From the NCBI GenBank assembly GCA_047495785.1, contig JBLDXI010000042.1:186001-250000 (forward strand): 64,000 nucleotides of DNA, written 5' to 3'. The notes under the pieces are model-generated. The model saw only the letters and a list, made by a program, of their open reading frames with translations. It searched no databases and was not told the DNA's origin. Below are positions 31,688-43,591 of the stretch, one piece after another (within the stretch, counting starts at the first letter, position 1; each line of letters begins with the position of its first letter). This stretch comes from Lepidodermella squamata (lineage: Eukaryota > Gastrotricha). A program made the position numbers and the translations under genes.

Positions 31688-33382
31688 ATGGATTGTTACG
31701 ACAGCAATTGGTCACTTGATGGCAAAACAATACTCATAACAGGGGCAACATCTGGCATAGGCCTAGAAACTACGCTGGAACTCGCCTGCAACACTACAGC
31801 AAACAAAGGTACGCCAAAGCGGATAATCCTCGCCTGCCGTAACTTGGAGGCGGCTCAAAAACTTGCCGAACAAGTTAAAGAGAAACAGCCACTGATCGCT
31901 GTTGATTGCTACGAACTTCAGTTATCTTCATTGGCTTCGGTGAAAAAAGCTGCCGAATCGATTATTCAAGGCGAAAATGCCCAACTTCACGTTTTGATTG
32001 CAAATGCTGGGACGTACGCCCCGGACGCAAAACTAATCACGGAGGAAGGTTTCGAGTCGACTTTTGCAACGAATCACCTTGGCCATAGCTTGCTGATTCG
32101 GCTCTTGCTGCCTTTGATGAAAACATCGATTGGGCAAGATGGCGGTCGGATAATTTTACTGTCATCTGAGGGTTATAAATTTGTTTGGTCCACGCCGAGG
32201 TTCCACGCGTATCTCGACGATTTCAACTACGAGAAAACACCCTATGAAGCTGGTCTAGCTTACGCCTTCACTAAAATGTGCAATCTGTTGTACGCAAAGG
32301 CCTTAGGGGAACGGTTGAGTCGAAATGGGGATACGGAGAAAATTACTGCGGTCTCGGTTCATCCGGGTTTGGTGAGCACGGATCTTTTCCGACATCGCTC
32401 GTGGCTGTTTCAGATGATTCTGAGGCCGATTGAATGGCTGCTCTTCATCACGCCGCATCAAGGTGCTCTAACAACGCTACACTGTGCTCGCGAGCCAGGA
32501 TTGTCCCAATTGAATGGGAAATACTTCAAGTAAGAATGCTTTACTCTCACTTCGACAACGCCGATTTTTTAAATTCAGGAATTTGCTTGATTTTAAGTTA
32601 TGTACGTGAAAATTTCGCAAAATTCATCAAAAGGCTCAACGAATTTTGTTTTATATTTTTTGGAAATTTCCGTACTTCAAAAATAACAGCACCTTTCCTC
32701 GAAAAACTCAAAAACTTAGTCATCGAGCTTTGCTAATGTGTAAAGCCTAAGTTTAGGGGGTACGAGAGTTACCCTACCCAGTCGAGAGGGCAAGACGAGA
32801 AAATTCTTCGCTGCAAATATTCGAGACCAAAAATACCTAATTGGTCTTCAGTTCACGTAGCCCCACTTCAAGTAAACCCGGAAAAACCGTGATCTGAAAA
32901 TTCCCTAACTTGCCTCCCTGGACCCTATAGCTCCATGATCCTACTTCGCCCATGTGTCCTACTTCGCAAGGTTTTGGCAATTCGCCCAAGCTTAACGTCA
33001 TCACGTCTAGGCTTTAAATGATAATATCAAGGTCGCCACAGCTAATGTGGCGAGTGACGGCCATGATGTCCTCATTCCAAAGCTGTCCGATGTGAAGCTT
33101 GAACCTTTCGAACGTAAACATGTCCTAGTGACGATATTTTTCCATGTCATTCTCCATTACGGCATCATTAAATCATTATATCATCTGATATCGATTTTAC
33201 CCCCCACCCCACCCCATGTTCCTTAACTAAGGAAAATGTATGGCTTCATCGTTTTATACAGAAACAGCGGAGTAGCCGAACCCTGGCAAATCGCAAAGGA
33301 CAACTCGTCAGCGGAACGACTTTGGACTTTAACCGAGCAACTTCTCCACGAAAAAGGCCTAATTCAGGCGAAAATTGATTGA
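31688..33382 (+). CDS. Short-chain dehydrogenase/reductase, gene B
   Basis: Two exons, 31688-32529 and 33262-33382 (donor AA/GTAAGA, acceptor TATACAG), give 320 residues. Motifs in order: TGATSGIGLET cofactor loop, IILACRN, VLIANAGTYAP (the usual NNAG is IANAG), FATNHLGHSLL, SEGYKF, catalytic YAFTK, SVHPGLVSTDLF. The second exon supplies the conserved tail AERLWTLTEQLL. Same RDH/WWOX-like subfamily as gene A, but the intron positions differ. The 732-bp intron holds AT-rich sequence with no element recognised. Confidence 0.9.
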
Positions 33383-33633
33383 AACTAATTGACTGTGACT
33401 TGAAAATGCGCCACAACAGTACAATTTGATTACTCCATTGCCGATGAATTTAACGTTGAATAAAGAATTCACATGTGTTAGTCATATAGGAAGTGTGCAA
33501 TTACATATCAGTGACACGTGCATCGTGACTAATGTCAAACAAAAACGATGGCCACCCCTACTTCCGACTGAATGTAAAATCAATGAATGCTTTCATCATT
33601 TTTTAAAGACGACTCAGTTACTGTGCGTGAAAA

Positions 33634-34932
33634 ATGTTCAGGAGGAAAACCTCAGATCGAGATGGCAAAATGTTGATACGCGAGCAGTTGAGGCGAGGCT
33701 CATCAACAGGCCCAGTCAACCGGCACAGCCACCACCACCGCAACCGGGTCGCTGGTCGCAACTTCAAGAACCTCGCCTACAGCATGGAATCTCTATTCTG
33801 CAAAACTCAATCTTTCATTTCAAACACGGTAGCAACTGGCGGGAAAACTAACGACGCCTTATGGAACGTCCACGGCAAAACTTGTATAGTCACAGGCGGA
33901 ACTTCAGGGATTGGACTTCAAACCGCCTTGGGGCTGCTGAAACGCGGGGCGAGGGTCATTCTTGGCTGCAGAAACGGCCAGGCTGCTGAGGAGGCGATGA
34001 TCTACCTCAGGCGATACGCTGGGATCAAATCGCCGGAAATAGCCGCGAAGGTCCTATCCTGGTCCCATCTGGACCTAGCCAGTCTCTCATCAGTCCACCG
34101 ATTCGCCGAGGAAATTTTGTCCCACGAGCAACAGGTCCATGTTTTGGTCAACAACGCGGCTGTAATCACTACGAAACCCCGCCAGGTCCGTTTGGAGGGG
34201 AATTTAGAGCTGACCCTAGCTACAAACCACCTTGGGCCGTTTCTTTTAACGAATCTACTCCTCCCGTTGCTAAGGGCGAGTTCACCGAGTCGAATTATAG
34301 TCGTAACGTCCGAGAGCTACAAACAATGCCGGAAAATGTTCCATGGTCAAGGGTTGAATTTGCCGGACTTGGGCTATGACTACAACCCGAAATCGTTCGA
34401 CCCGTGGCACGCGTATTGCCAGACCAAACTAATGAATATTCTGTTCACTCGAACCCTGAATTGGCAGTTGAATGGCGGTGGGGCGAGTGGAGTTTCGGTT
34501 TTCGCCGTGAATCCTGGCCTTTGTTCCACGGATCTTTTCCGGAACCAGCCCAAGACCCTAGCGCATGCTTTCCTCGCGAAATTCGGCCGGACAGCTCGAG
34601 AGGGGGCTGAGTGTAGCATCTACTGCGCTGCTCAGCCTGGGTTACAGGAATTTTCTGGTCGATACTTCAGTAAATGTCGGATAAAGCAGCTGGAGAGTAT
34701 GGCGATGGACGATAGTCTAGCTGCGAAGTTGTGGTCCGCCTCTGAGCGGCTAACTGGCTTGCGGGCTATGATGAGTAATCGATCGTCGACGGGCACTGAA
34801 GGGTTCTACAGCTGCCAGGACTTCAGGCTGAAGCATACGTTCAGTGAGGTGCCTCAAAACAGCCCGAAGCAAGTCGACCACAAACGAGTCGATATTCAGC
34901 ATTCGTTGACAGATTTTGAAATGGCTTTATGA
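33634..34932 (+). CDS. Short-chain dehydrogenase/reductase with N- and C-terminal extensions, gene C
   Basis: A single open frame of 432 codons. The SDR core starts near residue 75 (NVHGKTCIVTGGTSGIG) and carries VILGCRN, VLVNNAAVI (NNAG variant NNAA), LATNHLGPFLLTNLLLPLL, catalytic YCQTK and FAVNPGLCSTDLF. About 70 Arg/His-rich residues precede it and about 60 follow it. The start may therefore be further in (Met near residue 51, or an unseen 5' exon). Adjacent to gene B in the same orientation, 250 bp apart; both have drifted from the NNAG motif. Confidence 0.85.
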   Translation: MFRRKTSDRDGKMLIREQLRRGSSTGPVNRHSHHHRNRVAGRNFKNLAYSMESLFCKTQSFISNTVATGGKTNDALWNVHGKTCIVTGGTSGIGLQTALGLLKRGARVILGCRNGQAAEEAMIYLRRYAGIKSPEIAAKVLSWSHLDLASLSSVHRFAEEILSHEQQVHVLVNNAAVITTKPRQVRLEGNLELTLATNHLGPFLLTNLLLPLLRASSPSRIIVVTSESYKQCRKMFHGQGLNLPDLGYDYNPKSFDPWHAYCQTKLMNILFTRTLNWQLNGGGASGVSVFAVNPGLCSTDLFRNQPKTLAHAFLAKFGRTAREGAECSIYCAAQPGLQEFSGRYFSKCRIKQLESMAMDDSLAAKLWSASERLTGLRAMMSNRSSTGTEGFYSCQDFRLKHTFSEVPQNSPKQVDHKRVDIQHSLTDFEMAL

Positions 34933-36125
34933 TGATGTTCACTTTGACTGTTGTAAGTTAGAAGCTAGAAGTAATGCTACAAAGACGCAAACGTGTTGTT
35001 CTAGTATGCTTTGGGCCCTAGGAGCTTGGCTAATAAATTTTTCAATTTCTATACCACAATTCTCAATGGGTATACATTGAATAACTTTGACAAATCAATT
35101 TCGGATGTTGTTGATCGGCATCAGTTGGATTTTAGAGAAAAGAAAATGTTAACCTTGAAAACTATGCTGTTGAGATTCCATGAACTTATGCAGCATATTT
35201 CGATGAATTTTCTAGGGTCTAAGGGCTGGTTGCATTTCCTCTGCACTTTTCCTATCATCGGAGCTTGATCGAATGGTTTGAATGAGAAAAACCGTCAGAC
35301 CTCGAAGATAAGGATGTGAAAACTAAGGATGTGGACTGGCATTTTCTCCGAGCTTGCCGAGATCAAGGTCAAAATGTTCCTGATTGGTTTTTCGATCTCG
35401 ATTCAAAATGTTAGCGGATTATCTTGAAAAATTGCAACATTCTAGTCGACTACAGTTATTATAACCTTCCAACTTCCTCAGTTCAAAAGTTGCCCTCACC
35501 CGTTCTCGAAGAATAGGCCTTAGAGAATTTCTTTGCGGTTAAATACATTCAAAATATGCGAGAATTCCTATATCTATAATTAGTTTCGACTGCGATAGAT
35601 TTCATTAAAAAAAGCCAACTTTGCAAACTCGAGCCATTGTAAATTTAATTTCTAACGACGTTTTGGGTACAAACTATCTTCAGGCTGAACAATCTCAGAC
35701 ACGTTAAAATATCCGAATTAAATTAAAATAGAAAATCTTCAAATAGAAAAAGACCCTAAAATTGCTTTCATCTATTTGACTGATAGAAAAAACACTGCAA
35801 CAACATCAGCTGTTTTACTGATAGAACAGGTTCCTATCGCCCATTAACAAACAAAATTCTCAGTATGAAGCCTATCAAAACAATAGCGGTTTACATCATT
35901 TTCTTCCAATCTGTTGAATTGTGAAACTCTCTCAAATCTCAAAACAAAAATACCCTTCAAATACAAAAATATTCCGTTTATTTCGATTATATCATATTTA
36001 ACTCATAGGCAGCAATCTACAATGTCCTCCTATGCGAGTGATACAAATATCCAATCGACTTCTGGGTCAGATGCCATGCAACTCATGCCACTGAAATGTG
36101 TGTTCAAAGCAATATAAACATGAGG
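34933..36125. other. Intergenic, no gene recognised
   Basis: AT-rich spacer between the convergent dehydrogenase C and RING-CH genes. Short frames only, no repeats recognised. Confidence 0.45.
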
Positions 36126-37187
36126 CTAAATTTGGGTGACGGATTTTTTAAACGCGAAAATATCCGGCTTGAAAAGGAAGCGCGGTACACAGCTGAGCAC
36201 GCTGCACACTAGAACAATCAGTGAAGCCGAGGCGAAAACGACGATGGCACTTCCTGAGGCGGGGCATTTCACAGATCTACAAGCTTTGTAAGCCGACACG
36301 ACGTCTAGCACTAGCACAATCGAAAAAATTAGACTCCCGATAGCAATAGCAGCCCAGAGGCGGAGAGATCTTGAATGTAAGATGCGAAGTCGCAAATCGG
36401 AGAAGATTGTAACGTTGTAGGGCACCTGGCAAGATTCGCATTGAATTTTACCCCATTCGCCCTTTGAGGCTGTCTCAAGGCGTTGACGGAGCAGTTCGTC
36501 GAGGCAAGATTGGTGAACCACGCCGAGACATCCGCAAATTTTACGGTAGAGAGGGTCCGCCGTATCGCCACTTCGGCACAATCGGCACATGCTCAGATCA
36601 CGAGTTTTACGGTCAGTGAACGAATCGACCCTAGGGTGGTATTTGAACATCTTCCGGCCGTAGATGCAAGCATAGCCGGCTAGACAGGCAGAGCCGAGGA
36701 AAATAATAGCTACAGCGATCGTGACCAAAATCACGAGAGGTAGAAACAGGCAATATCCGCCTTTTGTTACGTAATAACAAGAAATTGAGTAATTTATCGT
36801 GGCTAGCTGGATTATGCAAGAAATCAGGAATAGGAGAGTCGCGAGAAGGACCCCGCTGTTGAAGCGAAACCATGTATTAGCCAGCCAGTGGCTTTTCAAC
36901 CAAGATTGAAAGGTGAAAGTGAATGTGCAGTTGTAGTGCCGGCTGCATTTGTCGCAGATGATGTCTCCGTGGCTGTCCCGCGGCAGTTTTTCGAGATTAT
37001 CTCGTAGATACTGGTCGAAGCATCGCGAGTGGACGAAGCTATCGTTGACTTCGCATGAGCAGAGATTGCCGTGTAACGGTGCGGTACGTTTGATGGATTT
37101 TCCGAACAAATTACAGGCGTCGTACTCAAAAGGCCCACGATCGCAAAATCGACATTTTGGCGGACACGCTTTTTCAGGAGATGACAT
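36126..37187 (-). CDS. Membrane protein with two RING-CH domains (MARCH-like E3 ligase, duplicated)
   Basis: One exon, 353 residues. First RING-CH (residues about 13-88): CRFC, CSC, VHSRC and CDKC. Then two hydrophobic segments (GVLLATLLFLISCIIQLATI; LPLVILVTIAVAIIFLGSAC). A second complete RING-CH follows (about 199-262: CRLC, CGC, VHQSC, CESC), with two more segments (LWAAIAIGSLIFSIVLVLDV; IVVFASASLIVLVCSVLSCV). Each half is therefore a RING-CH plus two transmembrane helices, the unit seen once in MARCH ligases, which ubiquitinate membrane cargo. An internal tandem duplication is the simplest reading. No substrate can be inferred. Confidence 0.8.
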   Translation of the reverse strand: MSSPEKACPPKCRFCDRGPFEYDACNLFGKSIKRTAPLHGNLCSCEVNDSFVHSRCFDQYLRDNLEKLPRDSHGDIICDKCSRHYNCTFTFTFQSWLKSHWLANTWFRFNSGVLLATLLFLISCIIQLATINYSISCYYVTKGGYCLFLPLVILVTIAVAIIFLGSACLAGYACIYGRKMFKYHPRVDSFTDRKTRDLSMCRLCRSGDTADPLYRKICGCLGVVHQSCLDELLRQRLETASKGEWGKIQCESCQVPYNVTIFSDLRLRILHSRSLRLWAAIAIGSLIFSIVLVLDVVSAYKACRSVKCPASGSAIVVFASASLIVLVCSVLSCVPRFLFKPDIFAFKKSVTQI

Positions 37188-38822
37188 TTTAAAAAATTCT
37201 AAAAAATTCTGGAAAATTTAAACAAGTCAAAAATTATATTAAAAATTAATAGAAAATTAGGGGAAGCATGAATTATTTTTTACTAAATTTTTAAAAAAAT
37301 TGGAAATTCTTTCTTAATTGTGTGAAATTAAATAGCATTTTTCATGATTTTCAAATTATTTGAGGAATTTTACTATATTTCTGCAAGTGCGATTTTTCAG
37401 TGAAAATAAGTGCTGATATGGGGTGTGAACTCGCATTATATGAGAAAAATATCGAAAAATTGAGCGTTATTTACAGAAAAAGGCGCGAGAGTTTTTGACG
37501 CGTGTTTATTAGCCTTCATCATTATCACACCACCTAATAACGCCTGATAGCTCGGGGCCTGCTCACTCACTCACTCATTCGTATATTGGCATATATAGCA
37601 AAGTGATTCCGCTGCCTTATTAGTAACAGTTGCGTTTGGAAAAACAACATCACTCCTTATCTTCTTCACGTTTCCTGTGATGCGTAAATACAGTGAAGGA
37701 GGATGAAGAAAATATCAATAGGAAATGTATATTATTAAGACCGCGAAATTGTGCACTCGATCTTAACATTTTGATGTGCCTGCGCGCGCTCTCATTCCGT
37801 GACCACTGAGAGTGCATAGTAATGATATAATGCAATAAAATATTGCAATCGTGCAATTGCCGGTCAAGTGCAATGAAAAAATCTAATCAAATCGGGAGCA
37901 AATATATATAGACTCCAGGTCCCTTGTGTCTAGATGAGACGGCCAAGTTTGAGGCTAATTTTAGGAAAAAAAATGAAAAAAGGCTTCTATCGAATTGAGA
38001 AAAATGGGTCAGTATTAGGGGCTAAATACGTGAGCTCACGTGAGCAAACAGAGCGAAAAATGATTTTGTGGGCGCCTATAGAAAAAACAAGGCAAATATT
38101 GGCATAGTGGCCTTTGCTATGTCGAAAAGCTGACACATTTTATGATAGCGAGCAGTTTCAAAGCTTTACAACGAAGAGAAGTAAAGACTTGGATAGATGT
38201 ATGGCTTGTGAAATCTGCGTTTTCTTTTCGTTTCTTAGACTTGTGTACTCCATAATCAATTTTCGGACTTGGATGCGGTCGACAGCAGGATAATCTTTTT
38301 CGTCCTTTTTCGAAAATCACTTCCATTTTCTTTAAAGTAAAATGTTTAGTGAATTCCTAACCCTAACCCTAATCCTAAAGCTGACTAACATGGAGGATGT
38401 TCCCATGAAATGCTCCTCATGGAGTGAAAACTGTTCACACTTCCGCATCATAAATAGGCCCTAACTCTAAGCTCTTAACCCTAAATCTCACCAACTTACT
38501 CATCACCCTAATTGCTAATCCTACCTAACCAAAGGTATATAATCCTAATTCAAATCCGAATTGTATCCACTCGACGTAATGAATTCTTTAAAGAAACTGG
38601 AACACTGGACGCAGAAACTATGACTACAATGGTTTCATTATCCCTGAGCTTACCAGTGAATAAGCCAAGTCTAATATTTGATCAAGAATGTAATAAAACA
38701 AACCGGGGACCGAGGAAATTGGCAGAGCCATGATCCAGAGGTTTCTGACGGAAATGAAGAGTATACCCTCTACGTGTGTTGATCAATATCAAAAACCCAG
38801 TAACCGAGGACAGTTGCGAAAA
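37188..38822. other. Intergenic; short telomere-like CCTAA repeats
   Basis: Divergent upstream regions of the RING-CH and second channel genes. 38356-38380 and 38458-38490 contain degenerate CCCTAA units (about four to five in all). No coding sequence recognised. Confidence 0.45.
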
Positions 38823-40542
38823 ATGAAGTTGCTACCAAGCTTATTATTGCTAATTTTAGCCGTGAATGAGGCAATACTCCAAGATCCTGTAAACATATTG
38901 ACAGACCGTATATTGGCTGAGTATCAGCGCAAATGTCCAATATTGTCATCCCCAAAGCTTCACATAGAAAACTTCATTGCAAGCGGGAAGCCGCTCGATA
39001 TGCGGGTGAGTTTGTGGCTCATGCGTTTTCTGGGAATCGACGACCTTCAGCAGCAACTGTCCATTATGGGCTATCTAACTGTCTCGTGGGCGATCCCTGC
39101 GTGCAGCAAACTGCCGTCCTGCTCGAAGCTCAACATCTCGACGCCAGATGTTTGCAGAAGGCTGGATAATTCTAGCATTTGGCTTCCGATACCGATTAAC
39201 CAAGTCTGGCTACCGAATCTCATACATTTCAGCGGAATAGGATATCCTTTTCTGAGACCAAAGTAAATTTACATCTTATTTTCTTACAAAACAATCCAAT
39301 GGCGACCTTAGGGGGTAAGAAAGGTTAACAGCACACATTTCAGTAAAGCGGAAGTGGGAGGGTTCGGGGTCATGAGTCATCCTAACTATTGCTCAACTGT
39401 CCTGAATCTAATCATAAAGCATAACGGCATCCTTAGCCTCGGAAACGGGTTCAAACACTTGTCTCATGGCCTGAGCATCCTATCTTGTGGATTTTGCGAT
39501 TTAAATGCAATCTCTCGTATTTTTGGACTCGTGGCCGATATAGATTTTACAAATCATTGATTTTTGCGAATCCGGAGTAAAATCGTGTACAAGCGGTAAA
39601 AATCTATTAATAGGCTGAATGATCAACCAAAAATTGGGAAAAATCACTTAAATTTCGCTCAAGGATTAAACGGCAATTTTTAGGCAGTTCGATTTTAAGG
39701 AGACAAAATAAGGTTCTCAGTCCCAAATTTCCTTGAAGCTTGAAGCCGGCTTTCCCACGCATAGCCAGAACTTCCGAACAGACATCACTGCCTTTATTTT
39801 CAGGAAGACTGAATACGCTTACCTGCCTATGAACTGGCCAAGCCCAACTTTGATCATGAACATCGGCAATCGCTTTGACATATCTTGCGCCGGGTTCAAC
39901 TACGCGAAATTCCCATTCGATACTCAAACTTGCACGATGACCCTCGAAGCCCATGACGCGGATTGGCTGACTCAATACAAAATCTCCTACTACACCATTG
40001 AAAAATCCCGCGTCGGCTCCTTCCTTTCCAACACCGATATCTGGGAATTGGTCCCGGGATCGATGTCGAGCACCGCTTCAACTTTCGAACCATCGAATTT
40101 CACGAGGCTGGAATTCACAATGACATTCCATCGGAAATCGACCTACTACGTCGCGAGCTTCATGTTCCCTATGTTATCCCTCATAGTCCTGCCTATCATC
40201 TGCCTGCTAACTGAGCCTGAACGGACAGATCGATCAGCCTTCTGCGTTACAGTGGTTCTTGCTTACTCGTTTCTGCTGAATCTCATTACTGATATGGTGC
40301 CTAAAACATCCGCCCCTGTCTACATTGTCTACGTCGTGTCGTTCAAATTCACGGTTACGATCATCATTACGATCTACTGTCTAGTGGATGGGTTTATGAA
40401 GGACAAGGTTGTCACGTTTAGGTGTGGCGTGACTATTAAGGCGAGGCTACGTCGGATCACTGATGTTGCCCTTGGAGTGACGGTCATTTTTGCGATCGCT
40501 GCTACGGATATCTATATGCTGGGCGTCATCACTCGTCCATGA
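38823..40542 (+). CDS. Cys-loop ligand-gated ion channel subunit with a 14-residue Cys loop
   Basis: Two exons, 38823-39262 and 39804-40542 (intron 541 bp; CCAAA/GTAAAT, TTTTCAG/GAAGAC), give 392 residues. The signal peptide is MKLLPSLLLLILAVNEAIL. The Cys loop CAGFNYAKFPFDTQTC has 14 rather than 13 residues between the cysteines, the extra one lying before FPFD. M1 is YYVASFMFPMLSLIVLPIIC, M2 SAFCVTVVLAYSFLLNLITD, M3 VYVVSFKFTVTIIITIYCLV and M4 DVALGVTVIFAIAATDIYML. The M3-M4 loop is about 20 residues. M2 and flanks (ending MVPKTS) resemble the nicotinic-type pattern, so a cation channel is possible. No vicinal Cys pair in loop C. Confidence 0.85.
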
Positions 40543-40950
40543 ATTAAAATAGGAATTCGGTGTTCAACCTTAATCGGCTGTTAATTTCATAATTTTGTTC
40601 TCTATTTTGAGTGTGATTTCGTAGTAAATTGGGAATTACTTCACGCAACTTCCTCTGATTTGGTACTTGGTACATGGTTTTGTCCATTATACCGTAACTC
40701 CTAGTACGATGGTAACTCTCTTGTTGAAGCAAGCTCATTCGAATGCATGTTCGGCTTTATATTAGTTCTAGCTGTCTCGAAGCTCTTACCAAAATAAACT
40801 TCATGTTTTTTCGACCAAATTGGCTACCAATCAAGATTGTTTGCTATGTGAAATAGGAGTAACACAAGTCGCAATTATCGATTATTCCGCAATTATCGCA
40901 ATCATCAAACCTCTGAAGTTTGTGGCCCAGCAAGTCGCCAGCATATGATT
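40543..40950. other. Spacer between channel gene and receptor relic
   Basis: No coding sequence recognised. The N-terminal part of the receptor ectodomain expected here is not found. Confidence 0.4.
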
Positions 40951-42288
40951 AGGCTACTAAAGTAAAATGTCTGCGTTTTACAAAGATTGACAACGTGACT
41001 GCCGTTCAATCCATAAAGCCCCCTATAACACATCAACCAGCAAATTATGTCGTGGACTTTTGCGCTAGGAAACGTGATATACTCATTAGGGCCATCGCCC
41101 CGGTACTACTACCTCTGCTTGACCGTAAAAACATGACTATAATCCATTTGAGTAAATCGTCCCATGTCGCAGTGTATGACGAAGAAATGCGGCCAGTTTT
41201 CGATGAGCTCAAAGAAATCGATGCGAGAATTTTCATTTCAGACGCAGATCGAGCCTCAGGCAAGGCGTGTTGGCTCCATCGTTACGGAATGTTCGGCCCG
41301 AATTACGTATCGATGTTCTGGTACTGGTCCGACAGTTACCCTAGCGGTCTCGTACCCCCGGAACATAGTTATGGTTAATTCGATATTTTTCGGAGATTCA
41401 ACGCTGGTCGGCACAATCGGGGCTAAGCATACTGATGTAACAGAAATCACAGCTGCTGATTGGCAAATCCTCAAGATATTGGCCTATTGGGGTACTATCG
41501 CCTCGCAACTTATGATGTCACAATTTTTGCCGGCCTACTCCTTAACAAAACCGAGCAAATTCTCAAAGATCGAAACCAAAATTTGCTGGATTGGATTTCA
41601 GCTGGAGCTGGAAAAGGTCCAGAACTCGTGAATCTTCTCATCGAGAATATATACACAACCAACATGACTGGAATGAAGGGCTACTACAACTTTGATAACA
41701 GGACGAAATTGAATATGAACGGGTTTGTTCCTATAACTCCTATAACTCAGTTCGACTCGTACCACGATGCAAATGGCACAGTCATGCTTGGAAAACCTCG
41801 CATTCTTGCGGTCTATCATACGCATAATGGCGGTCAACTCGAGGTTTTGAATGGGTTGAAATGGAAAACTAAAGACGGCAATCCACCCCTGGACTCTAAA
41901 GCCTACGTTAAAATCGAGTTTCCACAGCTATCCGTACTTCACTATTCGGTATTAACAACGATTACCCCTGTCCTAATGATTTTCTTAGCAGTTTTCGGAG
42001 GGCTGCGCCTATTTGTTCTGAAATCAAAGAAGGTTCCGTCGTTTTTCAAACGATTTTCGGCTGATTCGGCGGTAGTCCCTTCTAACATCCCTTCCCGATC
42101 CTGCCCGATGTTTTGCTTCACTTCGGAAATTTGATTATGGTATCCAGCGTTTTGGCACTTCCGTACCCAGATGTGAATATCAGAATATTAGACTACTGCC
42201 AAGCTATGGCAATCCTTCTAATGAATGGATTTTTCACGTCTTTATTGGCGATTTTCTTCAAACTAGACCGATCTTCAAGGAGCATCAA

Positions 42289-42336
42289 AGTTTTGATGTA
42301 CTTGATGTAGTTTTGATGTAAGTTTTGATGTATCAT
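42289..42336. repeat. Short tandem duplication of GTTTTGATGTA inside the receptor relic
   Basis: GTTTTGATGTA or a shortened TTGATGTA occurs four times in 48 bp, just after TM3. It introduces a stop and a frame change before TM4. Replication slippage is the likely cause. Confidence 0.65.
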
Positions 42337-42529
42337 GGCTCTTCTCGCGTTCCTCTGGATTTTTGCATCTTGCAGCTTTGTTGTAGGCGTTCATACTTTC
42401 CCCAAGTTTAACATACGACGATACTGTCGTATTTCAACCTTTTCGGTTCGAGTACAACTTAGCAGTGAATCAGAGCGTGATTTCGCTTGTTTTCTTCGCG
42501 CTTCTCATCCTAATTACCGGCATAGCCGC

Positions 42530-43591
42530 CCTACGAATGTCTGTTATCTGTTTACTTCGCAGCTAAAACCGACCACGAAATTCAGTGCACCCTGCAAAAA
42601 GACATCAATTTATTGGTTACCAACTGGCTGAATTCCAATAGCCTCAAGGTCAATTCGAAAAAATCTCAGCTGATGATCCTATCTCTGAGCAAATCCGATC
42701 GAAAAATCGAAATCACCATCGATGGCAATCGAATTGAGGAAACCGAATCAATGCGCCTCCTAGGCTTCACCTTCGACAACAAGCTGCTACATCACGAGCA
42801 CATCGACGCCGCCTGCCGTAAGGCGCGCAAGGGCCTTTTTGCTCTACTTGCTGCGAAAAACGGTCTGAATCGCACGTGCCTTAAAGCGATGGCCAACGGG
42901 CTTGTATTCGCTCATCTTCAATACTGCGACACTGTACTCGGAGAGGCGAGTAAAACGTCCCTCGAACGCCTTCAAAGGCTGCAAGACAGAGCGGTCCGCA
43001 TAATTATGAATGCGCCTTATACCGCAGCCGCAGATCCTCTTCGAAAGCAACTAGGCTGGCTAGACCTGAACGGTAAACGCAATGTTCACCTGGCTACGCT
43101 AATGTTCAGGTGTGTCATCGATGAAGCACCCGATGCCATAGCCTCACTATTCGTCAAAAACGAGCCCGGCCGACTTCGAAGTGCCCGGCTGACCTTCAAA
43201 GTTCCCAAATTCCGCATCGACTACGGCAAAGCCAGTCTCAGTCACCGCGAGCCAGTGTTCTTCAACACCCTGCCAATCCACTTCCATTGCTCACAACATC
43301 GGCCAGTTGAAATCAGCACCTACAACGGCAACCTTCCAACCTGCGAATGTTGAATCAAGGCCTGCGCCACCGCCAACGACTGCAGACAGCTTGTTTATAA
43401 ACATTTACTTTTTTGTTGATTATTTTTATACAAACGCATCTCAATTGTTGTTGACTTATAACGAAACGGAACAGACAAATGACAAATCTAACGGCTCTCT
43501 GCACACTCTTTTGATAATTGCACCTAATTTTCCAAGTCCGAGCTCTCAACAATGGGATCAATGCTCTTTAAATAAATAAATAAATAAATAC
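42530..43591 (+). mobile_element. 5'-truncated LINE (reverse transcriptase C-terminal part) inserted in the receptor gene
   Basis: The frame runs from about 42545 (VYFAAKTDHEIQCTLQKD, just after where the YADD box would be) through NWLNSNSLKVNSKKSQLMIL, RLLGFTFDN, LQYCDTVLGEAS and LQRLQDRAVRIIM to a stop at 43353. A 3' UTR and an (AAAT)n tail at 43565-43591 follow. 5' truncation and a microsatellite tail are hallmarks of target-primed retrotransposition. The tail is the same as in the LINE at 2-3.7 kb, but the proteins are from different lineages. Confidence 0.85.

Noticed and set aside
35011-35268. 85-codon ORF downstream of dehydrogenase C
   Set aside because: AT-rich chance frame without motifs or splice-supported neighbours.
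38356-38490. CCCTAA-like units suggesting an interstitial telomere
   Set aside because: Only a few degenerate units, not a continuous array. Too short to support a telomere relic.
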